NCBI GenBank assembly: GCA_021464245.1 | Contig: JADCRB010000104.1 | Location: forward strand, 62,001-126,000 | Reading direction: 5' to 3' | Length of the DNA stretch: 64,000 nucleotides | From: Carallia brachiata | Taxonomy: Eukaryota; Streptophyta; Magnoliopsida; Malpighiales; Rhizophoraceae | In this document: piece by piece, positions 25,301 to 37,935 of the stretch | Layout: each line of letters begins with the position of its first letter | Position numbering within the stretch: position 1 is the stretch's first letter | The notes under the pieces: generated by a model | The model's database searches: none | The model's input: only the letters and a program-made list of their open reading frames with translations | What the model was told of the DNA's origin: nothing | Made by a program: the position numbers and the translations under genes

Positions 25301-25691
25301 AGAAGGGATCCATTTTGCTTTTGTTTGCTTGCGGGGGGCGTTGCGTGTCTCACACTGTCTCTCTCTCTCTCTATTTCTATCTGTTCCGTCTTTTTTTTTT
25401 TGGGTACAAGTAGTTGTTTTTGTTTTTGGTTTGTGTGTTGGAGTCCGCCACAGGGCCGCAGCCTGAGCCAGCAGCAGCAGCAGCGCCACCGACCCCCCCA
25501 GCCCCAAGCCCTCTTTCTTTCTTTCTTTCTTTCTTTCGTCGTCAACGCAGCTCTTGTCTTTCGATCCATCGAAGATCAATATCCTAATAATAATAATTAT
25601 ATTATAATATATATAGAGAGAGAGGAAGAAAGCTCCGATCTTTGGATCCGCTGTTATCTAAATCTTTCTGTCGTTAATTATTGATCGGGAC

Positions 25692-28600
25692 ATGGCCACT
25701 TCTGGGAACAAAAACATCAACGCTAAATTGGTCAGTTTCCCCGCTCCATCCTTGCTATTTCTTCGGCCTTTTCTGGCCTTTCATTTTGATTAATCTTTTT
25801 TGTTTCTTTGTATTTTTCTGTTTCGATTGAATTTGCCCTAATTCTGTTCTCATCTCATCTCATATGTTAATGGGTTTTTTTTTGCGCGTGCTGTTGCTGT
25901 GTGTTAAATCACTTTTACAAAATTGTTGTGGGGGCGTTGTTGCTGTTGTTTCTTCTCCTTTTTCAGTCTCTGAAAAGGGATTTCCCCCTTTTGAGAAATT
26001 CCCCACCATATCCCCTGTAGTAGGTACCTGTTCTTTTCTTGAAAGGTCGAGTCAGTCAGTTGGAAGGATATCTAAATTAAGATTACCCTCAATTCATTCT
26101 CGTCTTTAAATATTTTTGCTTGTTGATTTTTTTTTTCTTTTTCTTTTCGGTGGATTATACTAGTCACGAATATTTATGTGGTCAGTCAGTTTTCGATTTC
26201 ATGTTTGGGAGTTTGGATATTTTCATTTACCTATAAAGAAAATTGCGACTTTGTCGTGAGTTACTTAGCTTAAGAACTTATTATTGGGTTGTACTCTGAC
26301 TGACATGATGCCTTATCGATGGATGCTTTGTTATCATGGCATTCAACGATTTAGCTTTTTGCGATTTTAGTTTTTTTGTTTTTGTTTTTCCTTCCCTCTC
26401 CTTCTGAGGCTGATTGCTTCTGACCCTCTTAAAACTGCCATTTTTAGGATGAGGTACCTTAACTACCATTTCGTTTTTATACTTAGTTCTGTTGTGGGGC
26501 ACGCTTCTTTGCATCTTACCTTCTGACTGATCCTTCTACACGAGCGGTCATTGTGTTCTCCTGACACAAAACTGTTATTGTGTTTTAGTCACGAGATAGT
26601 CCTGACAGTATGAATTGCCTGTTAAGCATTGACTTCCATGTCCACTTCTCTATTTATGATTTGGATTCACATACATTTTTAGTTATGGGTATTCTCGTTT
26701 ACCTTCTATACACTTTTTTTTTCCCTCTCAATATCTTTCATGGCTCTTGGCTGCTGGTGGTTTTCAATTTCAAATTTTGAATTAACCTGACTATGCTTGG
26801 GTTCTTGCAAAATTACTTTGGTTGATGGTTCTTTTTGTTCTTTAGGTGCTTCTTGGAGATGTTGGCGCTGGGAAGTCTAGTCTTGTATTGCGTTTTGTCA
26901 AAGGGCAGTTTGTCGAATTTCAGGTGTGAAAGCGTGGGCTTCAAGGGTCATGAAGATTTTTTACATACACATGCATGCATTCGCACTCTCACACACACAT
27001 ATGTTTTTGTGTATATATATGCACACACCTTTCTTATTTTGCGTTTTGGGTCTTGAATCTTCCTATTTGATGTAGGAATCGACTATTGGTGCTGCTTTTT
27101 TCTCACAAACATTGGCGGTGAATGATGCCACTGTTAAATTTGAGATATGGGACACAGCAGGCCAAGAGAGATACCATAGCCTGGCTCCGATGTACTACAG
27201 GGGAGCTGCTGCAGCAATTATTGTCTATGACATCTCAAATCAGGTAATTGAAGGTCGACAAATCCAGTCAGTTCTTCCCTTTTCTCAAAAATGTAGGTTG
27301 CTGCGATAAGCTTTTTCCAAATGTTGGTTTTTCATGTGCAAAGTATATAATGAATCGTTGGACCTTCAATGGTTTGTGAGCATTGTCCTTGAAATCTGAG
27401 TGTTAGAGTATAACATTTCCAATTTCTTCGTGTCATTTGTGAACAATTCAATCATTCACTGTGTGCATGTAAGAAGAAAAAAATAGTGAGATTTGTCTGT
27501 CACTCCTTACAGGTTGTTATGTTAGAGCTACCTGTCTTTTTGAACTCGTTTGCTTGGATGAATGTTCCGATATGCTTGTTAAGCAATTCAATTTTTGTTC
27601 TCATGTGTTCACAAAAGATAATGTTTCAAATTGGTTGCTTTTTACTGTAAAAAGTTTGAAGATTCATCAATAGAACAAATAGATAAGAAGTATATGATTT
27701 TATAAGATGCACTAAACCTCTTAGTGAAAGCCTTGTATGTGGAATGTTTTACTTAATTGGTTCAAAAGGTTTACTGATTTGTCCAAATATATTTATCTTT
27801 GAAAAAAGGCCTTTTCCCCAACTTCTCGAGATGCATATTGCATTCTGAATTAGCGATGATGCACACTGTCAGTGTATCCACTTGTTGGGGAATTTTACTT
27901 GCCTCATCTCATCTTTTATGTCCCTCTTACACTGTCAAGTACTCTTGAGACAATACTTATTCACATGGTCAGCAGATTGGAAAAGAGTTCATCCACTGAA
28001 CCGGGGCTTTTTCAACTTCTTAAGCTGTTTCTGGTAGTGAAATTTGTGATCATGACATGAACCTTGTCTACATGCCAAAAATCAGTTTTCTCGAAAAAAG
28101 TCGAGATTATATGACTTATGATACCGGATACAAGCAGAATGGGAATATATACACTAATGAAGCATATTTTCTATTTCTGCTATGTCATATCTACCAAAAG
28201 CTTACATGCTGTATTTTCTTGTAGGCCTCATTCGAGCGGGCAAAAAAATGGGTACAAGAACTTCAGGCACAAGGTAATATTTACATTTAAAATTACATTT
28301 GGAGATCCTTGAGGCTTTTCCAAGTGTTCTTATTTGTTGGCTGTGGTGGATATTCTTCTTGTGCCTTTGGGGTCTTTCACTTGTAATATTTGCTGGTATT
28401 TGGAGAAGACACGGTTGTTTTTGATGATGATGATAATTCATTTAATTTTTGTTTTTTCTTCATCTAAATACTTCATCAAGGCAATCCAAATATGGTCATG
28501 GCACTTGCTGGGAATAAGGCTGACTTGGTGGATGCAAGGAAGGTAGCAACAGAGGCAAGTATCTCTATTTTATCCATGAGGCAATTGCAAATCACTAATT

Positions 28601-29770
28601 GGTTTTGCATACTGCTACAATGAAGATTTTGAAGCGTGAAAGATATAGCAACATATCAAGAAAAGTGAAATTGACTAGAAAACCATCCTAAAAGCAGTCA
28701 TGTCCTAGGCAATCTATGGTGGTAAAGGATGTCAACCCTGTCAAAGTGTAAGGCATAGGAAAAGTTTCTGAATGGCAGGATTACTTTCCATACAAGTTCT
28801 CAACTGAAATTCTTATATTCGTTTTTTGTCGGGGTCTTTTTCTGGGGGTTTTCTCTGTAAATTTGGCATATTGCTGCACTTTATGTATTCAGCTCTGTAT
28901 GTTGCATTGTATGTCTGACCTTACTTCTAAGTTTCCAGAAAAGGGGAAGTACCTAACTGTAGGAAATGTGTGCACATCAGTATTATTAGTATTACGTTAT
29001 AATGTTATTGATTCATAAATTGCAGGAGGCACAAGTATATGCTCAGGAGAATGGCCTGTTCTTTATGGAAACCTCAGCGAAAACTGCAGCCAATGTGAAT
29101 GACATTTTCTATGAAATAGGTATAATATTCTTGCATAAAATTTAATTTATGGTGTGTGCAACAGGATAAAACATGAGGTTTAATGAAATTTTAGACATGT
29201 TTGCGTGACTAAGCTGGATGAGCATGAAATGTTTGAACTTGTTAGTTTTATGGTAATTATTTGATTGCAACTAGTGTGGGATTAACTTTTTTCCAGAGGA
29301 CCAAATCTTATATTTATTTGATGTTAGTTGTCCCATTTGGAATGTGATTCATATGAATTTCTGGAAGCCTTGCAGAAGCTTCACAGAAAATAATTTCTAA
29401 GGGTATCATGGTAGAGTAGAATTAGATCCTTCTCAGTGCGTCTTGAACCATATCACAAAGCAGCCCCTATGTGTTTTTCCTGTCTTCTCAACTTCTGTAG
29501 AATTTAGGTTGTGATTTTCCTGCGTCGATTTCTCTGTTTGCTTCTTCTTGTATGACATTGTATCTGATATGTAGCATATGTTTTTGTCTTGATATGATCT
29601 AATTCATGTCGGAGTTTTGATAGTTGTTGGATTGTGATCTAGTTTTGCTTTTCTTTAATTTGGGTACAGCGAAAAGACTACCACGAGTGCAACCGGCACA
29701 GAACCCGTCTGGAATGGTTCTGATGGATAGACCCGCGGAAAGGACTGCGAGTGCATCTTGTTGTTCCTAA
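25692..29770 (+). CDS. RABF2: Rab5-type small GTPase RABF2 (ARA7/RHA1-like), 7 exons
   Basis: Exons 25692-25730, 26846-26923, 27076-27243, 28225-28273, 28481-28554, 29026-29119, 29670-29770 join to 200 residues. GTPase motifs: P-loop GDVGAGKS (17-24), effector region ESTIGAAFF, switch II WDTAGQE with Gln69, NKAD (123-126) and ETSAKT (151-156). The C-terminus SASCCS offers two cysteines for geranylgeranylation. These are the hallmarks of conventional plant Rab5 (RABF2a/b), which drives fusion at late endosomes and transport to the vacuole; RABF1/ARA6, by contrast, has an N-myristoylated end and no C-terminal cysteines. Intron 5 uses a GC donor (GAG|GCAAGT). The 39-base first coding exon is preceded by a CT-rich leader. 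I cannot separate RABF2a from RABF2b. Confidence 0.95.
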
Positions 29771-31453
29771 ATGGCCGTTTCCGGGTTGCTTGCCTGTATC
29801 TTCTTAATAGTGTTCTTTGTGACGTCACTGGAAGTTCATGTTTGGTATATTCGAACGTTTGTCAGTGTTAATACAATGGAGAATTGTATATGCACGCTTC
29901 CTTTTCATTGAATGAAACGGAATTGGAGTGGCTTCCTGTTTATGTTAAAAGTTCTATTTTGTGGTTCCTGCGAGCAATGACGTCAGCGCAGGGAATGAAT
30001 TGTTGCTAAGATGTTCACAATTTAAGAGAGCTTTTGTCAATGTAGACGAATTTTCAGTTGCGTGGTTTGCATAAACATAAACTCGTGATTGTGAGTCTAT
30101 ATAGTTAGTCTTTCTTCTTTAGTAGGATGGTCAACATCTGAAAATTCCAATTTAGGCTGACTTGTTTGGTTCGAAGTTCTTGCTAAGAATTAATCTTTTG
30201 TTGCCCTTGATAGAGGTGTAAAGTGGGGATTGGCGCGCTTGAAGCGCGGATTAGATGGTAGTGTCATTTACTTTCCTGTTGTTCACATCACGACGGGATC
30301 AAAATAAACGATTCGACGGCCCCCTACCTTGAACCTATTTGTTAAACCACCTGATGTGCAAGTTTAGTGGTAAGTCTAGGTATTCATATGTGTTTGATCT
30401 AAGTTAGAATCTCTTAGATCGCATCTCCTCTTACAAATAAACACGGGAGTTCATGGTAGTGATGCTTTATGGGTCTTAGTTTTTCGGTGTAGCCTCCTAT
30501 ATGGGAGGCGCATGGACGCCATTGTTCTAGCAGTGGATTTTTTTAATTGGAGAAGTTGAATTGAGACTTCAAATAAATGACTTCTAGTATGAATCTCTAG
30601 ATATGATGATTAACATTTTTAACACTGTTTTTTTTTTTTCCCCTTTCGTTGCCCTATAAAAGAAAGAAAAACTGTTGGTAACCAACAATATCGAACCAGA
30701 CAAGACTTTTACCTCGAACCTATTCGATAATGCCAGAAATAGGGGTTCGTGTGCTAAGAGCTCTTATTCTGACAAAGGGCATTGGTCTTTTGTTACCAAA
30801 TTATTCAGATTTAAATCACAAGTATTTAATGAGCACATGATTTAAACGATATCTAGCTGTACATGATTTAAATGACTTAATCTGCTCGAATTCCGATCTT
30901 CTTCTTCTTCTTCTTCTTCCCTTTTTTTCCCTTTTGTTTTTTCTTTTCGAGTTTGATGGTCATTTATACCGGTTTATATCTTTATGTACACATCATCGAC
31001 TAAGCTCGGTTACACTCAATAGCACCTAATTCCAACCGACGCACTACTGATATGTGCGTGAACTATATATAAAATATATGCATCAATAGTACATAAAGCA
31101 ACTTAATCACTCTCCCATTAATCAAAAATATTAATAATGATGACACTTATAAACTATCGATAGTCACTACTCCTTACAACATATACACACACACAAAAAC
31201 ACAATCTTCTTGGTTTGGTTCGGTTCGATCACTTGCACATGGGGACAAGCAACTCATCTGTTTCTTTTTTTTTTTTTTTTTGACCAAATAGCAGCTAAAT
31301 AAAAACTGATCTGTTGGATCGGGACATCTTGTCGCATATGTGAACGTTCGTGATAAACAAACAATAATGACCATGATCGAAACTATTTGCTAACTGTTCT
31401 TAAGCCACTTTTAAAGTAGTTCTCCTAACCCTGACTGTATCTTTTTCTTTCCT

Positions 31454-31495
<42 letters not shown>

Positions 31496-32574
31496 CTTAA
31501 CTATCAATCTACTTTGTTGTGCCCCACTTCTTACTTATTATTTATTAGAGTTCCATAAGTTAGTGGATAGAAAATTTGTCAATAATGTAACGGTTATCAT
31601 TATTTGTGTAATAAAACTAGTAAAATGTGTAATAAGAAATTATCACATTATTTTTTGTTATACAAAAAAATTAACGTTGTTACACAAATATATCTTACAG
31701 TTGCATTATTGACACTTTTATATCCATTTCTTCTATGTCTTCCAATATTTTTCCTGTTTATTATCATTCTTGTTGTTCATGTCGTATCAAGCTTTTGTGC
31801 TAACGTATCATATATATTTGTTATTGTTGTTAAAAATGCCTTTGATGAACTACACGTGGGTCATCCTGCTAAAACTCATCTTCCTTTATCAACGGTAATT
31901 AACAACGGAGCTTTTATTTAGAGCTAAAAGATTTGCAGTTGGAGGACAATATGAATATAACAAACAGTCAATTTTAAATAATAATATTTATATTTTACGT
32001 AATAAAAAATTTAAGTGTTAAATTTTTGTTATATAAAATATGAATGTCCCTTATTTAAAATTAACTATTTGTTACATTTAATCTGTTCAGAGACTCTAAA
32101 ATTTCTCTGGCTACTAAACTTTTTCCTTAACGACATATAGGGTCAATCTTCTGCTTCATTTTTTTTTTTTCGGCAGGGGCACGGAATCAGGCATGTAGCT
32201 CCGCAGTCTGGTAGATCAATTTTCGAATACTAAGTATGAGCTGCTACAGTGGAAAATGACGCAGTTCAGTGTCAACGTCAACGTGACGCTCTTAAATTAC
32301 CAAAACAAAACGAAAGTTAATCATAGGATATCATAAAGATTATACATAAAACAGAGACATAAAAGAAAGTTATTATTTCTGAATCTGAATGAATTGAGTC
32401 ATTCAATTCATTCTTAAGAAAAGCAAAAGGAAATTAAGCAAAATTAAAACGGAGGAAGAGCTGATCGGTGCCCAAAAGGAAAGGAAATTAGCTAAAGCTT
32501 TAGCACGCACGTAGAGAGATCGACACGATGCTGCATACATTAATTCATGCAATGAATGCATGCGGTGGACAAAA
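29771..32574. other. RABF2 3' UTR and intergenic spacer
   Basis: The first 150-180 bases after the stop are probably 3' UTR. The remainder has no gene I can support: (CTT)n at about 30900-30918, a poly-T run near 31262-31281 and (AT)n at about 31451-31492. The frame at 31604-31921 is hydrophobic and AT-rich, with no recognisable family. Confidence 0.5.
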
Positions 32575-33228
32575 TTAATTAGGATGATCAGTAACTTTTA
32601 AGTTGTGAACAAGACCAAAAGATGCAGCAGCAGCGGCGCAGTCGGTGGGTTGAAATCCAATCCTCTCATTCTCCAAATCATAAAGGACCTGCACGTTCTG
32701 CTGTTGGAAGCTTCCAAACACCCCGGCCGGCCCATAGTAGTCGCCGTCGCGAGCATCCTCATCCTCATCCATGCTTTGGATCAATAGGCATTTCACAACC
32801 GACGAGTTCCTCGGAGCACTCATGGCATAGAATTGGTTGTCTTGTGGCAAAACGAGGCTCACATTGTTCAGGAAATGGAATGTAATTGAAGGAAACAGAT
32901 CCTCCTCATGATCATGATCATGATGATCATCAGCCGCCACCGCAAGAGTAGGATTAGTAGTTGTAGTGTTGTTGTAATTATGATTAGTTGTTGGACTTGG
33001 AGTTGGACTTGGGACCCTGTAGCAAAGATCAAAACCGGTTCGCAACTCAACTTGGGTTGCTCTCGGGTAATTTATCATAGACTGGAGGGCGGACAGAAGC
33101 TGGGAATAGACTGGCTCCGGTAGATGAGTATAAGTTGTTCCGGAGTCAATTAGCATTCCCCCATTTCCTTTGGAATCGAACTCCCTCAACCTCAACGGCG
33201 CCACCACTTCAATATGTGTTTGACTAGG

Positions 33229-33265
<37 letters not shown>

Positions 33266-34356
33266 GTTGTACCCGCAGCAGCTGCTTTGGCTTGTATGGC
33301 TACAGCTTCAAGACCGATGTAGTAGTAATTGGGGTACATAGGACTCCTGAGCATTGGCGTGAATTGCATATTATTGTTATTATTAGCAGCATGATCTCCA
33401 GAAGAAGAAGAAGAAGAAGAAGAAGATAGAGCAACATCTCCGATGAGTAAGGGGCTTGAGATATTAGGGTTGTAAGCATACTTGAAGGGCAAGAAGCAGT
33501 GAGAGAATCCCTTGTGGAGGAGTCCCATCTGTGAGGGCAATGAAAGGGTGCCTCTCCCAAAGCCCCCAATACCAATCGGCTCTCTATATGAGGATCCGAT
33601 GCACCCAAAGCAGAAGTTGGGGATTTCTCTGGTGGCTGCTGCTGCTGCTGCTGCTGCTGTGGGGATTAGGCTAGTGCTGCTACTAATTATTCCATGAACC
33701 CTAAGCGTGTCCCTTGTTAACGTCCCCGTGACAACTCCACCTGCACCGTACGTATAAGCAAATGAAGGACAGGGTCTCGAACAGGCGGCTTTAACGAGTG
33801 TGCTCAGCGAGCATCCGGCCACCGTGCATGCGTCCAAACTGTTATCCGAACTGTGAATGTCAATGCAGAAGGGGCTGGCACAAGAGTCTCTATACGAAGA
33901 AGAAGAATAGGAAGGAGAATAAGCATAATTAGCACTGATCAGGAACTTATCCTTCCTGTATTCGTCACAATCAATGCAATCAAAGGAAAGATTCCCACAG
34001 GGAACCCAAGTGAGATCGCTTCCAGTGTCCATATACACTTGGATGACCTGTGGTGGGTTGCCTATATTCAGAGATATCAAGTACCCGTCTCTGACTTCCC
34101 GCAGTGGCTCTATCACGCCTACAACTTCGGTTGGTCGTCCGAATTTCCAGCTTGAACCAGCGGCGGAAGCTTTTTGATGAGCTGGAAGAGAATAAGAAGC
34201 CCTTGAAGGCCTTATACCAAGGACCAGCACCGAACTGACGTTTCTTTCTATTGCTGTGCCTGCTGCCAGGGAATGATTTGCATGGAACAGTGCAATACTA
34301 AAAAGAATATTAATGAAGGATAAACAAGTACTGGTTGCTCTGTCGAGCGAGGCCAT
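32575..34356 (-). CDS. Nepenthesin-like aspartyl protease (A1 family), single exon
   Basis: An uninterrupted 593-residue frame. A hydrophobic N-terminal segment (about residues 12-32) fits a signal peptide, followed by a short pro-region, GYLISLNIGNPPQ, the first catalytic DTGS (110-113, in MDTGSDLTWVPC), many cysteines typical of the plant nepenthesin-type insert, FGCIGSSYREPIGIGGFGRG, and the second catalytic DSGT near residue 405 (MLIDSGTTYTHLPEPVY). The C-terminus VFGSFQQQNVQVLYDLENERIGF is standard for the family. Closest recollection is the At4g16563/At5g45120 group of probable secreted proteases. Oddities: poly-Ala near residue 235 and two poly-Ser runs (about 311-320 and 364-376) encoded by trinucleotide repeats. 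Substrate unknown. Confidence 0.94.
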
Positions 34357-34432
34357 TTTGTGATCGATCGAGCTGTTTCTTTCTCTGTGCTTTCTTTATG
34401 GTGCTGTGGGTTTAGAAATGTCGACAGGGGTA

Positions 34433-34442
34433 CCTATTTATA
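34433..34442 (-). promoter_or_regulatory. Candidate TATA box of the aspartyl protease gene
   Basis: On the minus strand TGTATAAATAGG lies about 80 bases upstream of the ATG at 34356, a textbook plant TATA sequence and distance. Inferred from sequence and position. Confidence 0.6.
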
Positions 34443-34449
34443 CAGTAGT

Positions 34450-37160
34450 TGAAGTAGCCCCTAAAAGAAACTAACTAATGGATTTAGCATTCAGACGACG
34501 AATGAAATCACATACACGTTGCGATGACGTGGTTACCAACGTTCATCTTTTTTTTTTATCAGGAAAAGAAAAAGTTACGAGTATATCAGTCATAGTACAA
34601 GTAGATCGAGACCGAGGTCACACCCATTACTATCCAATTCTTCGGCCGTCACGAATACAATACGAAGGTTCATTCTATTCAATTATACTCATTAGTTAAT
34701 TATTATATTAGAGATTTTACACCACACACACATATTAAATGGAGTTACTAAAAGTAAAAAATTATTGTGTAGATTAATATCATCAATAAAATCAAGAGTT
34801 TATTATATTTATAAAATAAGTAAATAAAAATAACAAATACTTAATTATTAATTATATATTATGTGAAAAATAGGGCAGTAATGTAGTGATTATAATTATA
34901 TATTTGTGGATACTCAACATTTTTGTAGTTAATGAGAGGGAAAATAACTAATTAATTTCTTTTCTTTGTTTTTAAGGGATGCTCGAAACTTACATTACAA
35001 CTAAAGAATGAAGATTTGAAAGAGGTGATAGTTGAACTCCCAACATCTTCTTTGACATAATTGGGAATCAGTTGGTCTAAATAACCAATTAAGACTAACT
35101 AATCTCTTCTGAAGAAAGCATACCAAAGAAAAGAAAAGAGTATAAGTAGTTGAATAATCTTTCAAAAATACTAGTTGACTCCTTATCGGCTGCTTTTCAT
35201 TGGCCTTCCTTGTCTTCATCTAACAAAAGGAAGTTTAATCTCAAACTATTGGGTTTTGTTATATAAACTTACGTACTTTTTCGTTCTTCACTTTTATTAT
35301 GAACTAAACTTACTATGAATGAAATATAATTGTTCTAAATCCTTCATAAGCAAAGTTATGAAGTAGTCTCTTTGTCTTCTTAGTATTCACGTGTATTTCA
35401 TTCTATCTTAATTAAGTAAAGTTCTAAACACACATTGGATATATTCAAACCGACAGCAACCAATCAACTCTCCTCTTGTTTTCCTCACCTTCATTACATA
35501 GAGAAGTTTTGCTTGAGACAAGGGTGATGCAATTACAAAGAAATACAATGGAAACAAGTAAGAGAGCCACACTCTGAAAACCCAACTCAACACCATTAAA
35601 ACATACAAACCAGCGATAAACGGGGTATCAACCCAAAAGTTATGTGAATGGATGCAAGGTAAAGAAAAAAAAATTGTCACATTACGTATTCCAAATTGCT
35701 TGAGGTGCTACCGCTGAATTCTTTTCGGAAAATACTTACAAAAAATCTTGTTATTGGTTTTCAGAACGAAAAGCAGGTGGATTGGCCTGCAATATCGACA
35801 GGAAATATCAATTTCGTATCACTGCCATACACATACAGAAAAACAAGGGCAGAAAAACAAGGGCAATCGTTTGTGAAGGCTAGAAAGGGTCGATGATGTC
35901 CGCATCTTTTCCTTTGTTTTTGTTAAGATATTTTTAAGATTCAAATCTGTGACTATCAAGTTACAATAAAATAATATTTGTACCTAAATGGATACCTCCA
36001 CGAATAAAATTATAAGATTTACATTATGATTACAGTAAGTGAGATTCGAATATTCAATTTCTTCTTAATTATATTAGAAGGGATTTCTTTACTGCAGAAC
36101 TAACATGTACAGTGCACATAGCAGCTTTCAGAAAGGAAGGGGATAGAATACAAACACTATATATCATATATGATATATAGTGGAGAAAGAGGATGCTCTG
36201 GGAAATTATTGTCTACTATGCATAAAATTGTTTAATTAATTAATCAGTTAAGTACAAGTTAGTTGCTAATAATAGAAGGGTATGTGCAGGCGGGGCTCCC
36301 TTTAGGCATGGTAAGCAAAACACGCATGCTTTATAGTTTTGCACGCTTTGAAGACCTGCATACCAATTAATTGCAGGCTGGCTGCAAGAGTGAACGCTCT
36401 GATGATGATGAAGAGGATCTCGTTTGTTTCTAAATTTCGTGCTGCCCACTCATGAGATGACCATGAGTTCTTGTGGCGAAAAGCGGAGATTCAATTTGTG
36501 GAGATGATGTGTATGGAACGTGCGTGCATGTCAGCGTCGTTTGTACTATTTGATCATGATCATGCTATAAATTCAAAGCAAAGGCAAAATTAATTGGTCT
36601 AACACAAGCAAAAAGTATCCATTAGAGATTGTCGACGAATATCCTAGAATTACATGAATCAGGTTATTGGGTTTTGTACTTATGTGTGTGTTTCTTAATT
36701 ATAAAATTTTGTAGTACTCTCTTTCAATATGTATCTCCAAAAAAAAAAAAGAAAAAAAAAAAGACTCTCTTTCAAAATGAACATGAATCAATGGGTAATG
36801 TCATCTTGCTTGAAAATTTAAGAGCCAACAAATGTCAAATAAATGGTTACTTGTAGTAGTGCCTCAATCAGGCATGAGGTGCATAAGTAGTTTATATGAT
36901 ATTTACTCGTTGAGACTAAAATTGAATACATCAAATATATACATACATATATAGGAGAGAAATGAACTATATGGGCTCAAAAAACAAGTTGTCTTTGTAA
37001 AAACGAAAAAATACTGACTCCAGTAAAAGTTCAACTACTTGCATATTTGAGAGATTGGTGACCTCGGCAATAAAACTCATATGAGTAGTACCAATCAACA
37101 AGAAGGTTTTGCGAAAAAAAAAAACATCCTAAGATTAAAGTTCAAATACCATATTTAAAG
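34450..37160. other. Intergenic spacer
   Basis: No gene supported. It contains a perfect 28-base palindrome at 36155-36182 and A-rich runs near 36739-36763. The open frames at 35001-35219, 35408-35680, 36240-36449 and 36629-36856 are short, AT-rich and unlike known proteins. Confidence 0.5.
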
Positions 37161-37172
37161 CAATGAAGTAAG

Positions 37173-37790
37173 AACCGGACCGGACCGGACCGGCCGGTTC
37201 AACCGAAAAAATCGAGAACCAGTCATAGGTCCGGTCCGGTTCAAGTGTAAAAATGAAATTCGGACTGGACCAAAAAAACCGGTCAAAAACCAAAAAAACT
37301 GGTAAAAAATCGGGAAAACTGGCAAAAAACCAGACCGGTTGAACCGATTCAATTTAAACCAAAAAATTTTAAATTATAATTTGATCTAAAATTTTATTTA
37401 AATTATAATTAACACTCTAATTTTAACTAAAAATTTTAATTTAGTTCTCAATTTAATCTTTAAAATTTAAAAATTAATATTTAATCACAATTTATAAATA
37501 TTATTTTTTCAATTAATTTTTATAAATTATATTTTGTTAAATATACTAATTGTAATAGTCTTAATATATGTAAATATTAATTTAATTTTTAAAATACATT
37601 TTATTTTAAATATTTATTATCATTCTTATATAATATAATATTTTATATAATTATATAAGCTATATAAAAATTTAATTTTTATATATTTAATATTAAATAT
37701 TAATTTTACTGGTTTAACCGCAGTTTTATGGGTCGAACCAATCGAATCTCTTAATTTTTTGATTCAATGACCGATTTGATTCTGACAACC
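37173..37790. mobile_element. CCGGTT-rich MITE-like repeat
   Basis: The left part is packed with short motifs related to ACCGGACCGG, CCGGTTCAACCG and AAACCGG (37173-37350). A very AT-rich middle follows (37370-37710), and the right part, reversed, reads GTTGTCAGAATCAAATCGGTCATTGAATC then GGTTCGACCCATAAAACTGCGGTTAAACC. Dense subterminal CCGGTT/GGTTCGA motifs around an AT-rich core are a familiar look of non-autonomous plant DNA transposons. No coding capacity; I could not fix terminal inverted repeats or a target duplication. Confidence 0.5.
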
Positions 37791-37910
37791 TTAATTTAAA
37801 AAAAACATCTTAAGAAAAATATCGATAGGCATTTCCAAGCCTACTTAATTAAGCCTCAGCTTTTAATTTCCAAATCACCAGTAAAAAGGCAGCCGCCCCC
37901 CCCCCAACAC

Positions 37911-37935
37911 CCCCCCCCCCCCCCCCCCCCCCCCC
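37911..37935. repeat. Run of 25 cytosines
   Basis: An uninterrupted C25 preceded by a shorter C-run (about 37896-37905). Such long dC:dG homopolymers are rare in plant DNA and prone to assembly length error. Open frames reading through it are artefacts. Confidence 0.9.

Noticed and set aside
25214..25684. Overlapping open frames on both strands before RABF2 (up to 121 codons)
   Set aside because: Low-complexity reading of CT/AAT repeats in the RABF2 leader; no known domain.
31604..31921. 105-codon hydrophobic open frame
   Set aside because: AT-rich region with Phe/Leu/Ile bias; no neighbouring exons or family resemblance.
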